A DNA stretch of 64,000 nt from DATMAM01 sp035559995. Lineage in GTDB: Bacteria > Desulfobacterota > Binatia > UBA9968. The stretch is from the NCBI GenBank assembly GCA_035559995.1, contig DATMAM010000010.1, forward strand, positions 13,133-77,132. The letters run 5' to 3'. The notes under the pieces are model-generated. The model was not told where the DNA came from, searched no databases, and was given only the letters and a program-made list of their open reading frames with translations. This document shows positions 26,400 to 35,900 of the stretch, piece by piece. The translations under genes and the position numbers were made by a program. Each line of letters opens with the position of its first letter. The stretch's first letter is position 1.

Positions 26400-26945
26400 T
26401 CAGCGATGCCGCGCCGGCGCGGGCTCGGGATCGATCTTGAGCGCCTGCAGCACCCGCGTGTGCATGTTATAGGCGCCGATCAGCATCGTAAGCTCGACGA
26501 TCTGCCGTTCACTGTAGTGGGCTCGAAGCCCTGTGAAAACCTCCTCCGGCACCTCGATGTCGCGCGTCATGGCATCGGCATAGGCGAGCAGCGCCCGCTG
26601 CTTCGAAGTGAACAAGTTCGATGCGCTCCAGTCAAAGAGCGCCTCGATCTCAAGCGGCGTAAGCCCCTCGTCGAGGGCGTAAGATTTTGCGTGCGTCTCG
26701 AAGATGTAGTCGGCGCGGTTCAAGATCGCAACGCGCATCACCGCCAGCTCGCGTTCCCGGCCGCTCAGCTCCGTCGAATAGCGCACGGCCGAGTTAAGCG
26801 CGAACCAGGCGTTCGCGAGCTCCGGGCTGTGGAGCATCATGCGGTAAATGTTGAGCAGCCGGCCGCCGCGCGCGCCTTTGATCTTGGCGATCAGCTCGGC
26901 GAGCTCCGGGTGATCCTTCTCGTCGATCAGGGATACTCGGGCCAT
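26400..26945 (-). CDS. Carboxymuconolactone decarboxylase/AhpD-like protein
   Basis: 181 residues from the ATG at 26945 (an in-frame ATG at 26960 is the alternative). The helical pattern NIYRMMLHSPELANAWF, SGRERELAVMRVAIL, THAKSYALDEGLT and LLAYADAMTRD is typical of the CMD family. The redox CxxC of AhpD is absent (YIFETHAKSYA), so a peroxidase role is unlikely. Relatives include muconolactone-type decarboxylases and many uncharacterised proteins. It is followed closely by the dehydrogenase gene. Confidence 0.8.
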   Translation of the reverse strand: MARVSLIDEKDHPELAELIAKIKGARGGRLLNIYRMMLHSPELANAWFALNSAVRYSTELSGRERELAVMRVAILNRADYIFETHAKSYALDEGLTPLEIEALFDWSASNLFTSKQRALLAYADAMTRDIEVPEEVFTGLRAHYSERQIVELTMLIGAYNMHTRVLQALKIDPEPAPARHR

Positions 26946-27100
26946 AAGGATTCCGTCCATGCCGAAGCTATCCTAGGTGAATTCGCCCTGTCAAACATGA
27001 AGCCGCCAAGATGGCGGCCGCGGCCACGTTTTTCGGGATTGCCAGGCCGGCTTTCCGGTGCTAGCGTTTGCCGGTGAAAAAAAGTCATCCGGGAGGGCCC

Positions 27101-27562
27101 ATGGAGTATGCAAAACAAACCCTTGCTCAGCTCTCCGACGACGAGCTTCAGGCCGAATGGGAAAAGTACCTCGCTTATTCTTACGAACGGCAAAGGCTGC
27201 GCGCCTTGGTTCAGAGCATTCTGCGCAAGAAATCTCCCTCGCGCCGGGTCAAGGCCGACGAAATTGCCGAGGGCGGGCTCGCCACCACAAAAGCCGGCGA
27301 AGACGAGATTCTTCTGGCCAAGGTCGATGGGAGAATCTACGCGATCGCCAACGCGTGCGGACATTTGGCCTACCCGCTGAATCAGGGACGGCTCGAAGGC
27401 CACGTCATCACCTGCATCTGGCACTATGCGCGTTTTGACGTTCGCACCGGCGAGGTCGTGAGCCCGGGGGTTGATTTCGACGGTCTCAAACCGCTCCACA
27501 TTCGCATTTCTTCGGATGGCACGCTGGAGGTAAGAGGCGATGAGCCAGACGTACACCCGTGA
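27101..27562 (+). CDS. Rieske [2Fe-2S] ferredoxin-like protein A
   Basis: 153 residues from the ATG at 27101 (GGGAGGGCCC upstream). A helical charged N-terminal part of about 45 residues is followed by a Rieske domain with cluster ligands C86-x-H88 and C105-x2-H108. This would be a soluble electron carrier for an oxygenase. Its stop overlaps the start of a second Rieske gene by 23 bases, so they are co-translated. No oxygenase terminal subunit or reductase is seen next to it. Confidence 0.88.
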   Translation: MEYAKQTLAQLSDDELQAEWEKYLAYSYERQRLRALVQSILRKKSPSRRVKADEIAEGGLATTKAGEDEILLAKVDGRIYAIANACGHLAYPLNQGRLEGHVITCIWHYARFDVRTGEVVSPGVDFDGLKPLHIRISSDGTLEVRGDEPDVHP

Positions 27563-27983
27563 AGAGTTGGAGAAGCTCTCCTATGACGAGTTGAAAAAGC
27601 TCGCAAGCGAATTGGAGCTCGAGGGGGCTAAAATTAAGGGGGTACGCCGCCTCTTTGTCGATGAGTTCTGGAACCGGATCGGCGAGCGGCCGATAAAGCT
27701 TCAGGAATTGGGCGAAGGCAAAATGACCGCCGTCAAGACACGAGATCAATATATCCTCTTTGTGCGGGTGGATGGGAAGGTTTACGCGTTCAACAATCGT
27801 TGTCCGCACAAGGGGTTCCCGCTCCACAAGGGGAGCCTGCAAGGCCATACGCTCACGTGTGCCTACCACGGAGGAAAGTTTGACGTCCGTAGCGGCGCTT
27901 GTTTAAAGCACCCCTATGACACTCATCCGTGCAAGCCCTTTAACGTCACCGTTCTCGACGACGGTACCGTCGAATGCGCGTGA
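27540..27983 (+). CDS. Rieske [2Fe-2S] ferredoxin-like protein B
   Basis: 147 residues, with the same layout as its upstream neighbour: a helical lead sequence (YTREELEKLSYDELKK) and then a Rieske domain with C88-P-H90 and C107-x2-H110. GAGGCGATG spans the start region. The tandem pair probably arose by duplication but has diverged to below half identity. They may feed the same or two different oxygenases, such as the heme-oxygenase-fold proteins elsewhere in the window (inference). Confidence 0.88.
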   Translation: MSQTYTREELEKLSYDELKKLASELELEGAKIKGVRRLFVDEFWNRIGERPIKLQELGEGKMTAVKTRDQYILFVRVDGKVYAFNNRCPHKGFPLHKGSLQGHTLTCAYHGGKFDVRSGACLKHPYDTHPCKPFNVTVLDDGTVECA

Positions 27984-28020
27984 GCCTGCCTGTGGCCAAG
28001 CCCCACGCCTGAGGTGGCCG

Positions 28021-29130
28021 ATGCAGCCGATTTGCCAAGCCCGCCGGCTTGTATGCGTGTTGGGCGCGCTGCTTTTGGCCGATGCTTCCGCCGCGACTTT
28101 GGACTCGGCCCGTGCCGGGGCGGGAGAGTACATCGTCGAGACGAGCCGCGAGGCGATTGTCGCGAAGGCAAGGAAGGAGGGCCGGGTGAGGGTGGCGGCC
28201 TCGTCGAGCCCAGAGACGATCCATCCGCTCGCCAAAGCCTTCCGGGAAAAATATCCTTTTATCGATGTGCGAGCGGCGGAGATCACCAGAGAGGACTCGC
28301 AGGCGCGCGCGCTTCAACTGAAGGCCGGATCCCGGTTGGAAGAGGATGTCGTCCACGCTCCACCCGATCTCTATCGAGATTACCTGCCCTACCTCAAAAA
28401 ATTCGACCTTTTGACCATGGTAGAGCAGAGGCTGTTGGAAATCCCGACCAAAATGATTGACGCCGTGAACCGGAATGTCGTCGCCATGGAGAGCTCCATG
28501 CAAGTGGCGGCGTTCAACAAGTGTCTCCTCGATCCCGCCAAGGTGCCGAGCACCTGGGAGGATTTTTTAAAGCCCGAATTGAAGGGCAGGAAATTCCTGG
28601 TCGATATTCGACCCAACCTCCAGACCGTGATGGCTGCCGGGGCGGGAGAGGAATGGATGGTGAGCTACGCAAAAAGGATTGCGGCGCAGCAGCCGATTTG
28701 GGTTCGCGGGCAAACCAGAACGATCACCCAGATCGCCGCCGGCGAATACACTCTCCACTCCGGCGCCTACTACCAGGGCGTGGTGCGAGTGATGCGCAAA
28801 GATGCGACAGGCTGTCTGCAAGCAAAAGTGATTGAGCCGGTACCGGTGCGCGTCGACGGCCCGCACGCAGTCCTGGAGACCGCGCGCCATCCCTACGCGG
28901 GCCTCCTCTGGCTGGAATTCATGGCGAGTCCTCAGGGCCAAGCGATCATCGACGAGTTTGAGCCCGTCAGCGCCTCCGTGTTTGCGCCGGGGTCGGTCCT
29001 CGAAAAAATCACCAGAGGGAAAAAGGTCTGGATCAGAGATCTCACTGTGATCGATAAGACGTCCCGCTGGATGAAAATGGCCATCGAGGCTTTCGGCTTC
29101 CCGCGCGAAGAGTCGGCGAAGGGAAAGTAA
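28021..29130 (+). CDS. Iron-type ABC substrate-binding protein
   Basis: The ATG at 28021 follows GAGGTGGCCG and gives 369 residues with a signal peptide (LVCVLGALLLADASAA). The mature part has the family 1 pattern of Fe(III)/thiamine/2-aminoethylphosphonate binding proteins: EGRVRVAASSSPETIHPLAK at the start, VPSTWEDFLKPELKGRK in the middle, and HPYAGLLWLEFMASPQGQA near the end. It starts 37 bases after the Rieske pair. There is no permease gene adjacent. It is one of at least nine binding-fold proteins in the window. Confidence 0.85.
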   Translation: MQPICQARRLVCVLGALLLADASAATLDSARAGAGEYIVETSREAIVAKARKEGRVRVAASSSPETIHPLAKAFREKYPFIDVRAAEITREDSQARALQLKAGSRLEEDVVHAPPDLYRDYLPYLKKFDLLTMVEQRLLEIPTKMIDAVNRNVVAMESSMQVAAFNKCLLDPAKVPSTWEDFLKPELKGRKFLVDIRPNLQTVMAAGAGEEWMVSYAKRIAAQQPIWVRGQTRTITQIAAGEYTLHSGAYYQGVVRVMRKDATGCLQAKVIEPVPVRVDGPHAVLETARHPYAGLLWLEFMASPQGQAIIDEFEPVSASVFAPGSVLEKITRGKKVWIRDLTVIDKTSRWMKMAIEAFGFPREESAKGK

Positions 29131-29193
29131 GAGACGGGTCAGCCCTCCGCTCGAGACGCCGCTAACGGACGCAAAGTTTTTTCCCTTCCTTTT

Positions 29194-30009
29194 ATGTCCG
29201 GATACACTTTTAAGGAGCTCGAACATCGCGGTTGGACGGAAAGGGCCGCCGCTTATGACAGCTACTTTGCGCTCGTCACGCGGCAGGCGATCGAGCCGAT
29301 TTTGGCCACGTTCGGGGATTTGTGCGGGAAGCGTTTGCTCGACGTCGCCTGCGGCACGGGGCACCTGACGGCGAGCGCGGCGGCGCGAGGCGCGGAGGCA
29401 GAAGGGCTCGACTTTGCGAGCACGATGGCGGCAACCGCGGCGGCCAACTATCCCGGAATCAAGTTCACCGTCGGCGACGCCGAGGATCTACCCTACGAGG
29501 ACGAGTCTTTCGACTGCGTGGCCTGTTCGTTCGGTCTGCTCCACATGGAGCGCCCCGAAGCCGCGATAAAAGAAGCTCACCGGGTCCTGCGGCGCGGCGG
29601 TCGCTACACGTTCAGCGTGTGGTGCGCGCCCGAGCAGGGAAGCGATTTTTTCGGCCTCATCCAGGAAGCGATTCAAACACATGGCACGCTCGACGTCGGA
29701 CTTCCACCCGCACCGCCCTTTTTTCGTTTTGCCGACGCCCGGGAATGTCGCCAGGCGCTGACCGCAGCCCGCTTCACGGCGATAACGACGATCCGACTGC
29801 CGCTGACGTGGCGCGGCGCGTCTCCGTAGGATCTCCTGGACTTGATCTACAAGAGCGTCGTTCGAAACCCGATGATCCTGGAGCGACAGGCTCCCGATGC
29901 GCGCGAGCGCATCCACCGGGCGATTGTTTCGCGAGCCCAACAGTTTCGCGCGGGCGAGCGGATCGAGATCGCGATTCCCGCTTTGATGGCCACCGCCGTC
30001 AAGCCTTGA
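29194..30009 (+). pseudogene. SAM-dependent methyltransferase interrupted by an in-frame TAG
   Basis: From the ATG at 29194 a class I methyltransferase is read with motif I LLDVACGTGHLTA (48-60), the acidic GDAEDLPYEDESFDCV and the HRVLRRGGRYTFSVW strand. A TAG at 29827-29829 stops it at 211 residues. The same frame then continues without interruption for 59 codons with convincing protein sequence (DLLDLIYKSVVRNPMILERQ to MATAVKP) until TGA at 30007-30009. The full length of about 271 would fit the family. This is most simply a recent nonsense mutation; a truncated active protein or readthrough is not excluded. The missing part would be the C-terminal substrate-side helices. Confidence 0.85.
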
Positions 30010-30063
30010 GCGTCCGTTTCGACCTTCTTTCGGCGCCGACTGCGAGACGCGCTTCCGTCCTGG

Positions 30064-30093
30064 TTGAAAAGAAGCGACCGCCGGTTGTATAAA
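30064..30093 (+). promoter_or_regulatory. Sigma70 promoter of the MFS gene
   Basis: TTGAAA (30064-30069), an 18-base spacer, and TATAAA (30088-30093). Transcription would begin near 30100, giving a leader of only about 17 bases before the ATG at 30117. Confidence 0.6.
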
Positions 30094-30116
30094 CCGACCC
30101 GCGCTCGCGTCTTTTC

Positions 30117-31349
30117 ATGAAAACGCTTCGGCAAGCAACGGCCTTCGTTCACAATCTCGGCGCCGATCGTTTGAAATTTCTCGCCGTAGTTACCGGCGGA
30201 CATTTCGCGATTCACTGGTTTCAGCAGCTCTTTCCCGTCGTCCTCCCTTCGGTGAAAGCCGGACTGGGCCTGAGCGACGTCGAAGCCGGCGCATTGGCAT
30301 CGGCAAGACAGCTTGTGCAGGGAACGCTCGACCTTCCTTCCGGCATACTGGCCGATTCGCTCGCGCGGCGGCGCGCGCTGATTCTCGCGTCCGCGCTCGT
30401 CTCGATGGGCGCGGGCTATCTATTTTTCGGCTGGATGACGGTGTTTGCCGGCGCCCTGGTCGGCGCCGGACTGATCGGCTTGGGCACCGCGCTCTGGCAT
30501 CCCGCCGCCGCGGCGGCGCTCTCGCACCGGTTTCCCGAGCTGAGAGCAACCGCGTTGTCGATTCACGGCATGGGAGCCACGGTCAGCGATACGCTGACAC
30601 CGCTTGTCGCGGGAGCGCTGCTCGTCGGGTTCTCCTGGAACGGTTTTCTCGGCTTTCAACTCCTTCCCGCCATTCTCGTCGCGCTTGTCGTGTGGCGCGG
30701 GCTGTTGCGCGTGTTGCCGGCAGCGGGGGCCTCCTCCGGGCAACCGGCGCAGCTTCGCGACCTGGCCGACCTCGCGCGGAATCGCGTTTTCCTCGGGCTT
30801 ACCGCGGCGAAAGCGCTGATGCAGATGGGCCGGCTGGTCGTCCTTACCTTTCTGCCCATTTACTTGCAGGAACATCTGAACTACAGCCCTTTCGAGCTGG
30901 GAATTTACATCACGCTTCTCCACGCGATGGGGACCGTCTCGCAACCGATCTTAGGCTATCTGTCCGATCACTTCGGGCGAAAGGCCGTGATGGTTCCTTC
31001 ATTCGCCGCGCTGGCCATCCTTTTTTTCCTTTTGGCCCTGGTCGAGCCGGGACTCCCGCTCGGGCTGGTGGTCACCGCCATCGGGCTTTTCTTTTATACG
31101 CTGATGAACATAACGTTCGCGGCGGTGATGGATGTCGCCGGGGCGAAGATTCAGGCGTCGTCGTACGGTCTAACCTCCCTTCTGACCGAGGTCGTCGTGA
31201 TGCCGACGCCAATGATCGCCGGGCTACTGATCGGCATTTACGGTATCCGCGTCTCGTTTATGCTTGCCGGCGTCTTTCTCGGCCTGGCCGCGCTGGTGAC
31301 CGCGCCACTGGATCTTTACAAGGGGTCCAGGACCAGACCGCGTGAATGA
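30117..31349 (+). CDS. Major facilitator superfamily transporter
   Basis: This 410-residue protein has about 12 hydrophobic segments. The loop between segments 2 and 3 reads GILADSLARRRAL and the matching second-half loop reads GYLSDHFGRKAVMV, both variants of the MFS signature. It would be a proton-driven exporter or importer of a small molecule. It resembles drug-efflux or fosmidomycin-resistance-like members in overall layout, but the substrate cannot be inferred. It ends 27 bases before the convergent histidine kinase gene. Confidence 0.88.
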   Translation: MKTLRQATAFVHNLGADRLKFLAVVTGGHFAIHWFQQLFPVVLPSVKAGLGLSDVEAGALASARQLVQGTLDLPSGILADSLARRRALILASALVSMGAGYLFFGWMTVFAGALVGAGLIGLGTALWHPAAAAALSHRFPELRATALSIHGMGATVSDTLTPLVAGALLVGFSWNGFLGFQLLPAILVALVVWRGLLRVLPAAGASSGQPAQLRDLADLARNRVFLGLTAAKALMQMGRLVVLTFLPIYLQEHLNYSPFELGIYITLLHAMGTVSQPILGYLSDHFGRKAVMVPSFAALAILFFLLALVEPGLPLGLVVTAIGLFFYTLMNITFAAVMDVAGAKIQASSYGLTSLLTEVVVMPTPMIAGLLIGIYGIRVSFMLAGVFLGLAALVTAPLDLYKGSRTRPRE

Positions 31350-31376
31350 AAGGCAAAAAACCCCGCGATGCCGGAC

Positions 31377-34300
31377 CTACTCGGCGGCCGGCGGCGAGGC
31401 ATAGGGAAGCGTCACCGTAAAAGTCGAGCCGCGGCCGGGCTCGCTTTTCACCCGGATATCGCCGTGCATCATTTCCAGATAGCGCTTCACGATGCTCAAG
31501 CCCAGGCCGACGCCGGCGTAGCTTCCCGTATGCGCTTCGTGGACTTGCTCGAACTGCTTAAAAATGCGGTCCTGATCTTCCGGCCTGATTCCAATGCCGG
31601 TGTCCGCGACGACAAATTCGATCCTGCCGGATTCTTTGACGTCTCTCACCGCGATCTCGATGGTCCCTTGTTGCGTGAATTTGAACGCGTTTCCGATCAG
31701 GTTCTGAAGGATCTCCTCGAGCTTGAGCGCGTCGGTGGTGAGCGGCGGCAAGCCCGCCTCCACGCGCCACGCGATGTCGATGTGGCCGTTGCGGCTGAGA
31801 TGTTCCGCGTAATCCTGCACCCGGGCGAGAACCTCTTCGACGGCGAAAGTGGAGATCTCGAGAGGGATCTTCTGCGCCTCCATTTTGGCGAAGGTCAAAA
31901 CGTCCGTGATCAATTTAAGCAGGGTCCTGGAATGGTGCAGCGTTTTCTGCAGCGACCTTTTCTGGCTCTCGGTCATGTCGCCAAAAAAGCCGCTCAGCAT
32001 GAGATCGGTGTTGCCGATGATCACGTTGAGCGGGGTGCGCAGCTCGTGCGACATGGCGGCCATAAACTCCGATTTGGCGTTGATCGCTTCCTGTAGATCG
32101 CGATTGAGTTGCTCCAGCTCCAAGCCCTTTCGCTTCGCTTCCTCAAAGAGATTGGCGTTTTCCACGGCGACGCCGATCTGATTGATCATCGAAGTGAGAA
32201 GCCGGATTTCGTCGGGACCGAGCCGGCGCGGCATCTCGCTACGGCAGAGCACAACGCCGACCACTCTGAGCTTGGCTTTTAGAGGAAACAGCGCCAGGAA
32301 GCTGAAGCCGCCCTTCTGCGCGCTCCTGTTGACGCTCAGCTCCCGGTAGCGCGGGTCGCCGCGGACGTCCTCCACCACGATCGGCTCGCCCGATTGAAGC
32401 GCCTGTCCCACCATCCCCTGCCCGCTCCGGAAAACCGCCGTCGGCGGAGCGTGCTCCGGCGTACACGGAAAATACCCCTTGACGGGAAATTCTTCGCCCT
32501 GCTGGCTCAAGAGATAGATGCTCATGCTGTCAAAGCGGAAGATTCCCGTGATGTTCTCGATCACGTCGTGCAGCACCGAGTTGAGATCCAGCGATTGGCT
32601 TACCGCGGCCGTTACCGTAAAGAGCGCCGAAAGCCGCTGCGCCGCCCTGGCGGTCTCCTCGAAAAGACTGATATTCTCCAGCGCGACTCCGATCTGGTTC
32701 GCCATGGACGCGAGCAAAGCGATGTCGCTCGATGAAATGTCCTCGACCGAATAGCTGAGAAAATTCATTACTCCGATCGTTTGCGCTTTTGTTTTCAGCG
32801 GCAGGCTGAGGTAAGTGCGGAACCCCGCCTCCAAAACGCCTTTGCCTTCGGCCAAAGCCGCGTACTCGGCATCGCTCTGGATATCCTTGAAGACGAGCGG
32901 CGACCCCATCTCGGCGACACGGCCGTTAACGCCCCGTCCAAGCTCCTCGGCCGCTGTTTGGGCGACAAGCTCCGCGCTCAGCCCCTGGTAAGCTTTCAGC
33001 ACCAGCTTTTCCGTTTCGCGATCGATCAAATAGACCCGCGCCGCGTCGAAATGCCTCGCGTCGATGATCTTGCGAACGGCCTCGCGCAACACAACGCTCG
33101 GGTCCATCGATTGGTTCAGGGTCGCCGCCACGTCATAGAGAGCCGAGAGCTCCTTGGCCTTCGCTGTCGTGTCCTCGTAGAGGCGCGCGTTCTCAACGGC
33201 AACCCCGATCTGGTTTGCCATGGAAGCCAGCAGCTGCATTTCGTCCTCGGTCAGCGTGCGCGCCTCTTTAGCCACAAACACGATCGCGCCAACGATTTTT
33301 TCTCGCGCCTTGATCGGCAGCGCGGCGAAAAACCCCAGGCGCTTTCGACCGGCCGCTCCGGTGTAGCTGAGCTCACGGTAACGCCGGTCGCTTTGCAGGT
33401 CGCAGAAAATCATCGCTTCGCCGGACTCGGCGACCCGCCCCACGATGCCCTCGTGCCGGGGCAGGAGCCTGACGTCGCTGGCGAAGTCGGGCTGGGTTTC
33501 AAAAGAACCGTGGAGCTCGAGCTGCGTCCTGAGAGGGTTGAAGAGAAAAATTCTCGTCGCGTCGAAGCGAAAGATGTCGGTGATTTTTTTGATCACTTCC
33601 TGCAAGACCGGTTTCAGCTCGAGCGACTGGTTGACCGTGCTCGTGACATTAACCAGAGCGGTCAGCGCGCGCGTTCTCTCCTCGACCTTCTGCTCGAGGG
33701 TGGAGTAGGAGTTCTGCAGCTCTGCCGCCATCCGATTGACGCCGTCGGCCAGCTCCTCGATTTCATCGCCGCTGTCGACCCGAACGCGGTGATCGAGATT
33801 GCCCGACCCGATCAACAACACGCCGCGATGAAGGGCTTTGATCGGATCTGTGATCCTGTCGCTGGCCCAGACGATGATAAGCGCGCCCGCGCAAAGTCCC
33901 GCGGCCAGGAGCAAGATTGCGTAGAGCTGCAGCTGGGTCACCTCGGCCAGGGCGAGCGCGGCGGGCTCTTCCAGGACGAGGGCCCACCCCAGCCGCTTGA
34001 CGGGAGCGTACGTGCTGATGACCTTCTCTCCGGTAATGCCGGGATGTTGCTCGACCAGCGTCGCGTCGGGAGCGCCCGGATTCTGCAGGAACTCCCGGAC
34101 CTCCGGTAGCGAGCTTAAGTTGAGCCGCTTGAGCACCAGGGACGGATCGGGGTGCGCGATCAGGTTCCCCTTGCTGTCGACGACATAGGCATAGCCGCCC
34201 TTTCCAAAGCGCATCTTGCCCACGATATCCCACAGGGTCTTCAGATTGGCTTCGGCGGCGGCGACCCCCATCACTTCCTTGGGCGTGGCCTTGATGGGAA

Positions 34301-34829
34301 CCGCGAGGGTGGCATACGGCTCGGCGCGGTCTGTCGTGTAGACCGGGCTGATGTAAGTTTCGCCCGCGATGGCCCGCTTGAATTTCTCCGATCCGCTCTG
34401 GTCGGAAAGCTCCGCCGGAAGATAGATTCTCCTTTCCGAAACCTTGAGCACCTCTTTACCCCGCGGGTCGAGCATACTGAGCTCCGTAAATGCCCCGTCA
34501 TTCTTCAGAAGCAAGAGCGCCAAAACCCGCTGCTCCTCGCTCGCAAGACCGTGAAAACTTGCTGCCGCCGCGAAGTCGGCCAGACGCGTGATCTTGCCTT
34601 CCATGTACGCTTCAATTTCGTAGGCAATTCTACCGGCCAGCTCGGACTGGAGCTGGGAAGCTTCTCGATAGATGACCGAGCGCGTGTAATAGGAGCCGCC
34701 CAGAGTGTTGAGCACAAGGGCGCCGCCGAGCAGGCTCAGGCCCAAGAAAAGAAGCCGGCGCCGCAGCCCCCTCCGAGGGAGCAAGAACCCGAGGATCTTT
34801 TTCGAGCGGGCCATCCTCGAAAAAATCAC
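31377..34829 (-). CDS. Large sensor histidine kinase: cache, HAMP, three GAF domains
   Basis: 1150 residues from a GTG that overlaps the upstream binding-protein stop (GTGA) with AGGTGA as ribosome site. Layout: TM1 26-45, double-cache-like periplasmic region 50-295 (VPIKATPKEVMGVAAAE, GGYAYVVDSKGNLIAHPDPS), TM2 301-322, HAMP 323-375, a coiled coil, three GAF domains (about 405-560, 590-735 and 760-910, each opening with a SLDLNSVLHDVI-like helix), HisKA with phospho-acceptor H928 in MSHELRTPLN, and HATPase (N1047, DTGIGI 1076 onward, GVGLGLSIVKRY). There is no receiver domain or adjacent response regulator. It senses an extracellular small molecule, probably presented by the coupled binding protein (inference). 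Confidence 0.93.
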   Translation of the reverse strand: MIFSRMARSKKILGFLLPRRGLRRRLLFLGLSLLGGALVLNTLGGSYYTRSVIYREASQLQSELAGRIAYEIEAYMEGKITRLADFAAAASFHGLASEEQRVLALLLLKNDGAFTELSMLDPRGKEVLKVSERRIYLPAELSDQSGSEKFKRAIAGETYISPVYTTDRAEPYATLAVPIKATPKEVMGVAAAEANLKTLWDIVGKMRFGKGGYAYVVDSKGNLIAHPDPSLVLKRLNLSSLPEVREFLQNPGAPDATLVEQHPGITGEKVISTYAPVKRLGWALVLEEPAALALAEVTQLQLYAILLLAAGLCAGALIIVWASDRITDPIKALHRGVLLIGSGNLDHRVRVDSGDEIEELADGVNRMAAELQNSYSTLEQKVEERTRALTALVNVTSTVNQSLELKPVLQEVIKKITDIFRFDATRIFLFNPLRTQLELHGSFETQPDFASDVRLLPRHEGIVGRVAESGEAMIFCDLQSDRRYRELSYTGAAGRKRLGFFAALPIKAREKIVGAIVFVAKEARTLTEDEMQLLASMANQIGVAVENARLYEDTTAKAKELSALYDVAATLNQSMDPSVVLREAVRKIIDARHFDAARVYLIDRETEKLVLKAYQGLSAELVAQTAAEELGRGVNGRVAEMGSPLVFKDIQSDAEYAALAEGKGVLEAGFRTYLSLPLKTKAQTIGVMNFLSYSVEDISSSDIALLASMANQIGVALENISLFEETARAAQRLSALFTVTAAVSQSLDLNSVLHDVIENITGIFRFDSMSIYLLSQQGEEFPVKGYFPCTPEHAPPTAVFRSGQGMVGQALQSGEPIVVEDVRGDPRYRELSVNRSAQKGGFSFLALFPLKAKLRVVGVVLCRSEMPRRLGPDEIRLLTSMINQIGVAVENANLFEEAKRKGLELEQLNRDLQEAINAKSEFMAAMSHELRTPLNVIIGNTDLMLSGFFGDMTESQKRSLQKTLHHSRTLLKLITDVLTFAKMEAQKIPLEISTFAVEEVLARVQDYAEHLSRNGHIDIAWRVEAGLPPLTTDALKLEEILQNLIGNAFKFTQQGTIEIAVRDVKESGRIEFVVADTGIGIRPEDQDRIFKQFEQVHEAHTGSYAGVGLGLSIVKRYLEMMHGDIRVKSEPGRGSTFTVTLPYASPPAAE

Positions 34830-35800
34830 TCGATCACCTCGTCCGCTCTGAGCAGCAATTCGCGCGGGATTTTTAGGTCGATTGCCCTTGCGGTCTTGAG
34901 GTTGATCACGAGCTTCAACTTGAAAGGCTGCTCGATGGGAAGGTCGGTCGGTCTCGCTCCGCGAAGAATCTTCTCGACCAGAACGGCTCCCTGCTCGCCC
35001 AACGCGTAATAGTCCGAGCTGTAGGCGATCAACAATCCCCGGCCTACCGTCCGCACGTTCGGGCCGACCGTGGGAAGCTTCTCCTTCAGCGCTTGCTGCG
35101 CGATGTGCTCCGTGGCCGAGACCACCGAGGCGTCGGGCGGAACCATGATCGCGTCTCCCAGCTTGCGCGTGATCAGGGAGATCGGCTTTTTTGCCGCCTC
35201 GGGATTGGCGGCCGCAACCTCGACCTCGGACAGGGCAAAGCCCATCCTTTTGGCGGCTTCCCGGCTGGACTTCGCGTACTCCTCGTAGTTCGGCCCCTTG
35301 GGATTGTAAATGGAGATGACCCGGTGGACCGCGGCGCTGAGTTCTTTAAAAAGCTGCATGCGCTTTTCCGTGAGATCGAGGATGGAGCTGCTGATCCCGG
35401 TCAGGTTGTTGCCGGAGCTCGCATAACTCTTCACCAGCTTCAGCGGATTTCCCGCGCTCAGAAATACGACGGGGAGATCGGTTCCCGCCGTCGCCTTGGC
35501 GACGGGAACGGTGGCCGTCGTCGAGGAGGTAACGATCAGGTCCGGCTTCTGCTGCACGATTTTGCCGGCCAGCTCTTTCAGCGCCTCGATGTCGCCCTTG
35601 GCGTTATGAAACTCGTACTTGACGTTCTTTCCCTCGATGTAACCAAGCTCGCCCATCCTTTTCTTGAAGCCTTCGATGGCCGGAACAAACTGATCTTCCG
35701 CGACAAGCGCGGCGATGCGGTGTGTCTTTTGCGCCGCGACTTGACAGGGCGCCGTTAAGACGACCAGGACCAGCAAGGCGCTCGAAGAGGCGACTTTCAT
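34826..35800 (-). CDS. ABC_sub_bind (DUF534-type) solute-binding protein coupled to the kinase
   Basis: From the ATG at 35800 (GGGGGTCACAA upstream) the product has 324 residues with a signal peptide (SSALLVLVVLTAPCQVAAQ). It matches the TrpX/DUF534 family: KKRMGELGYIEGKNVKYEF, DLIVTSSTTATVPVAKAT, LPVVFLSAGNPLKLV, and a C-terminal PIEQPFKLKLVINLKTARAID. The family usually works with an ABC permease, but none is present. Instead its stop overlaps the start of the cache-type histidine kinase, suggesting it presents ligand to the kinase rather than to a transporter. A candidate sigma54 promoter lies about 100 bases upstream. Confidence 0.88.
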   Translation of the reverse strand: MKVASSSALLVLVVLTAPCQVAAQKTHRIAALVAEDQFVPAIEGFKKRMGELGYIEGKNVKYEFHNAKGDIEALKELAGKIVQQKPDLIVTSSTTATVPVAKATAGTDLPVVFLSAGNPLKLVKSYASSGNNLTGISSSILDLTEKRMQLFKELSAAVHRVISIYNPKGPNYEEYAKSSREAAKRMGFALSEVEVAAANPEAAKKPISLITRKLGDAIMVPPDASVVSATEHIAQQALKEKLPTVGPNVRTVGRGLLIAYSSDYYALGEQGAVLVEKILRGARPTDLPIEQPFKLKLVINLKTARAIDLKIPRELLLRADEVIE

Positions 35801-35900
35801 TTGTGACCCCCTTTTTTGAGGCCGCGGCGCGGCTCCCGACGACAGCGGACCGGAAAAAGATTTCTTCTTAAGCTCCCTCATCGGCGGCAAAGCTCCGGCG

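Noticed and set aside
29827..29829. TAG read as pyrrolysine
   Set aside because: The gene is an ordinary class I methyltransferase, no pyl genes are seen, and a nonsense mutation explains it.
32781..34109. 442-codon plus-strand frame opposite the histidine kinase
   Set aside because: It is an antisense shadow of an unambiguous GAF/kinase gene, Arg-rich and without a ribosome site; high GC makes such long shadows common.
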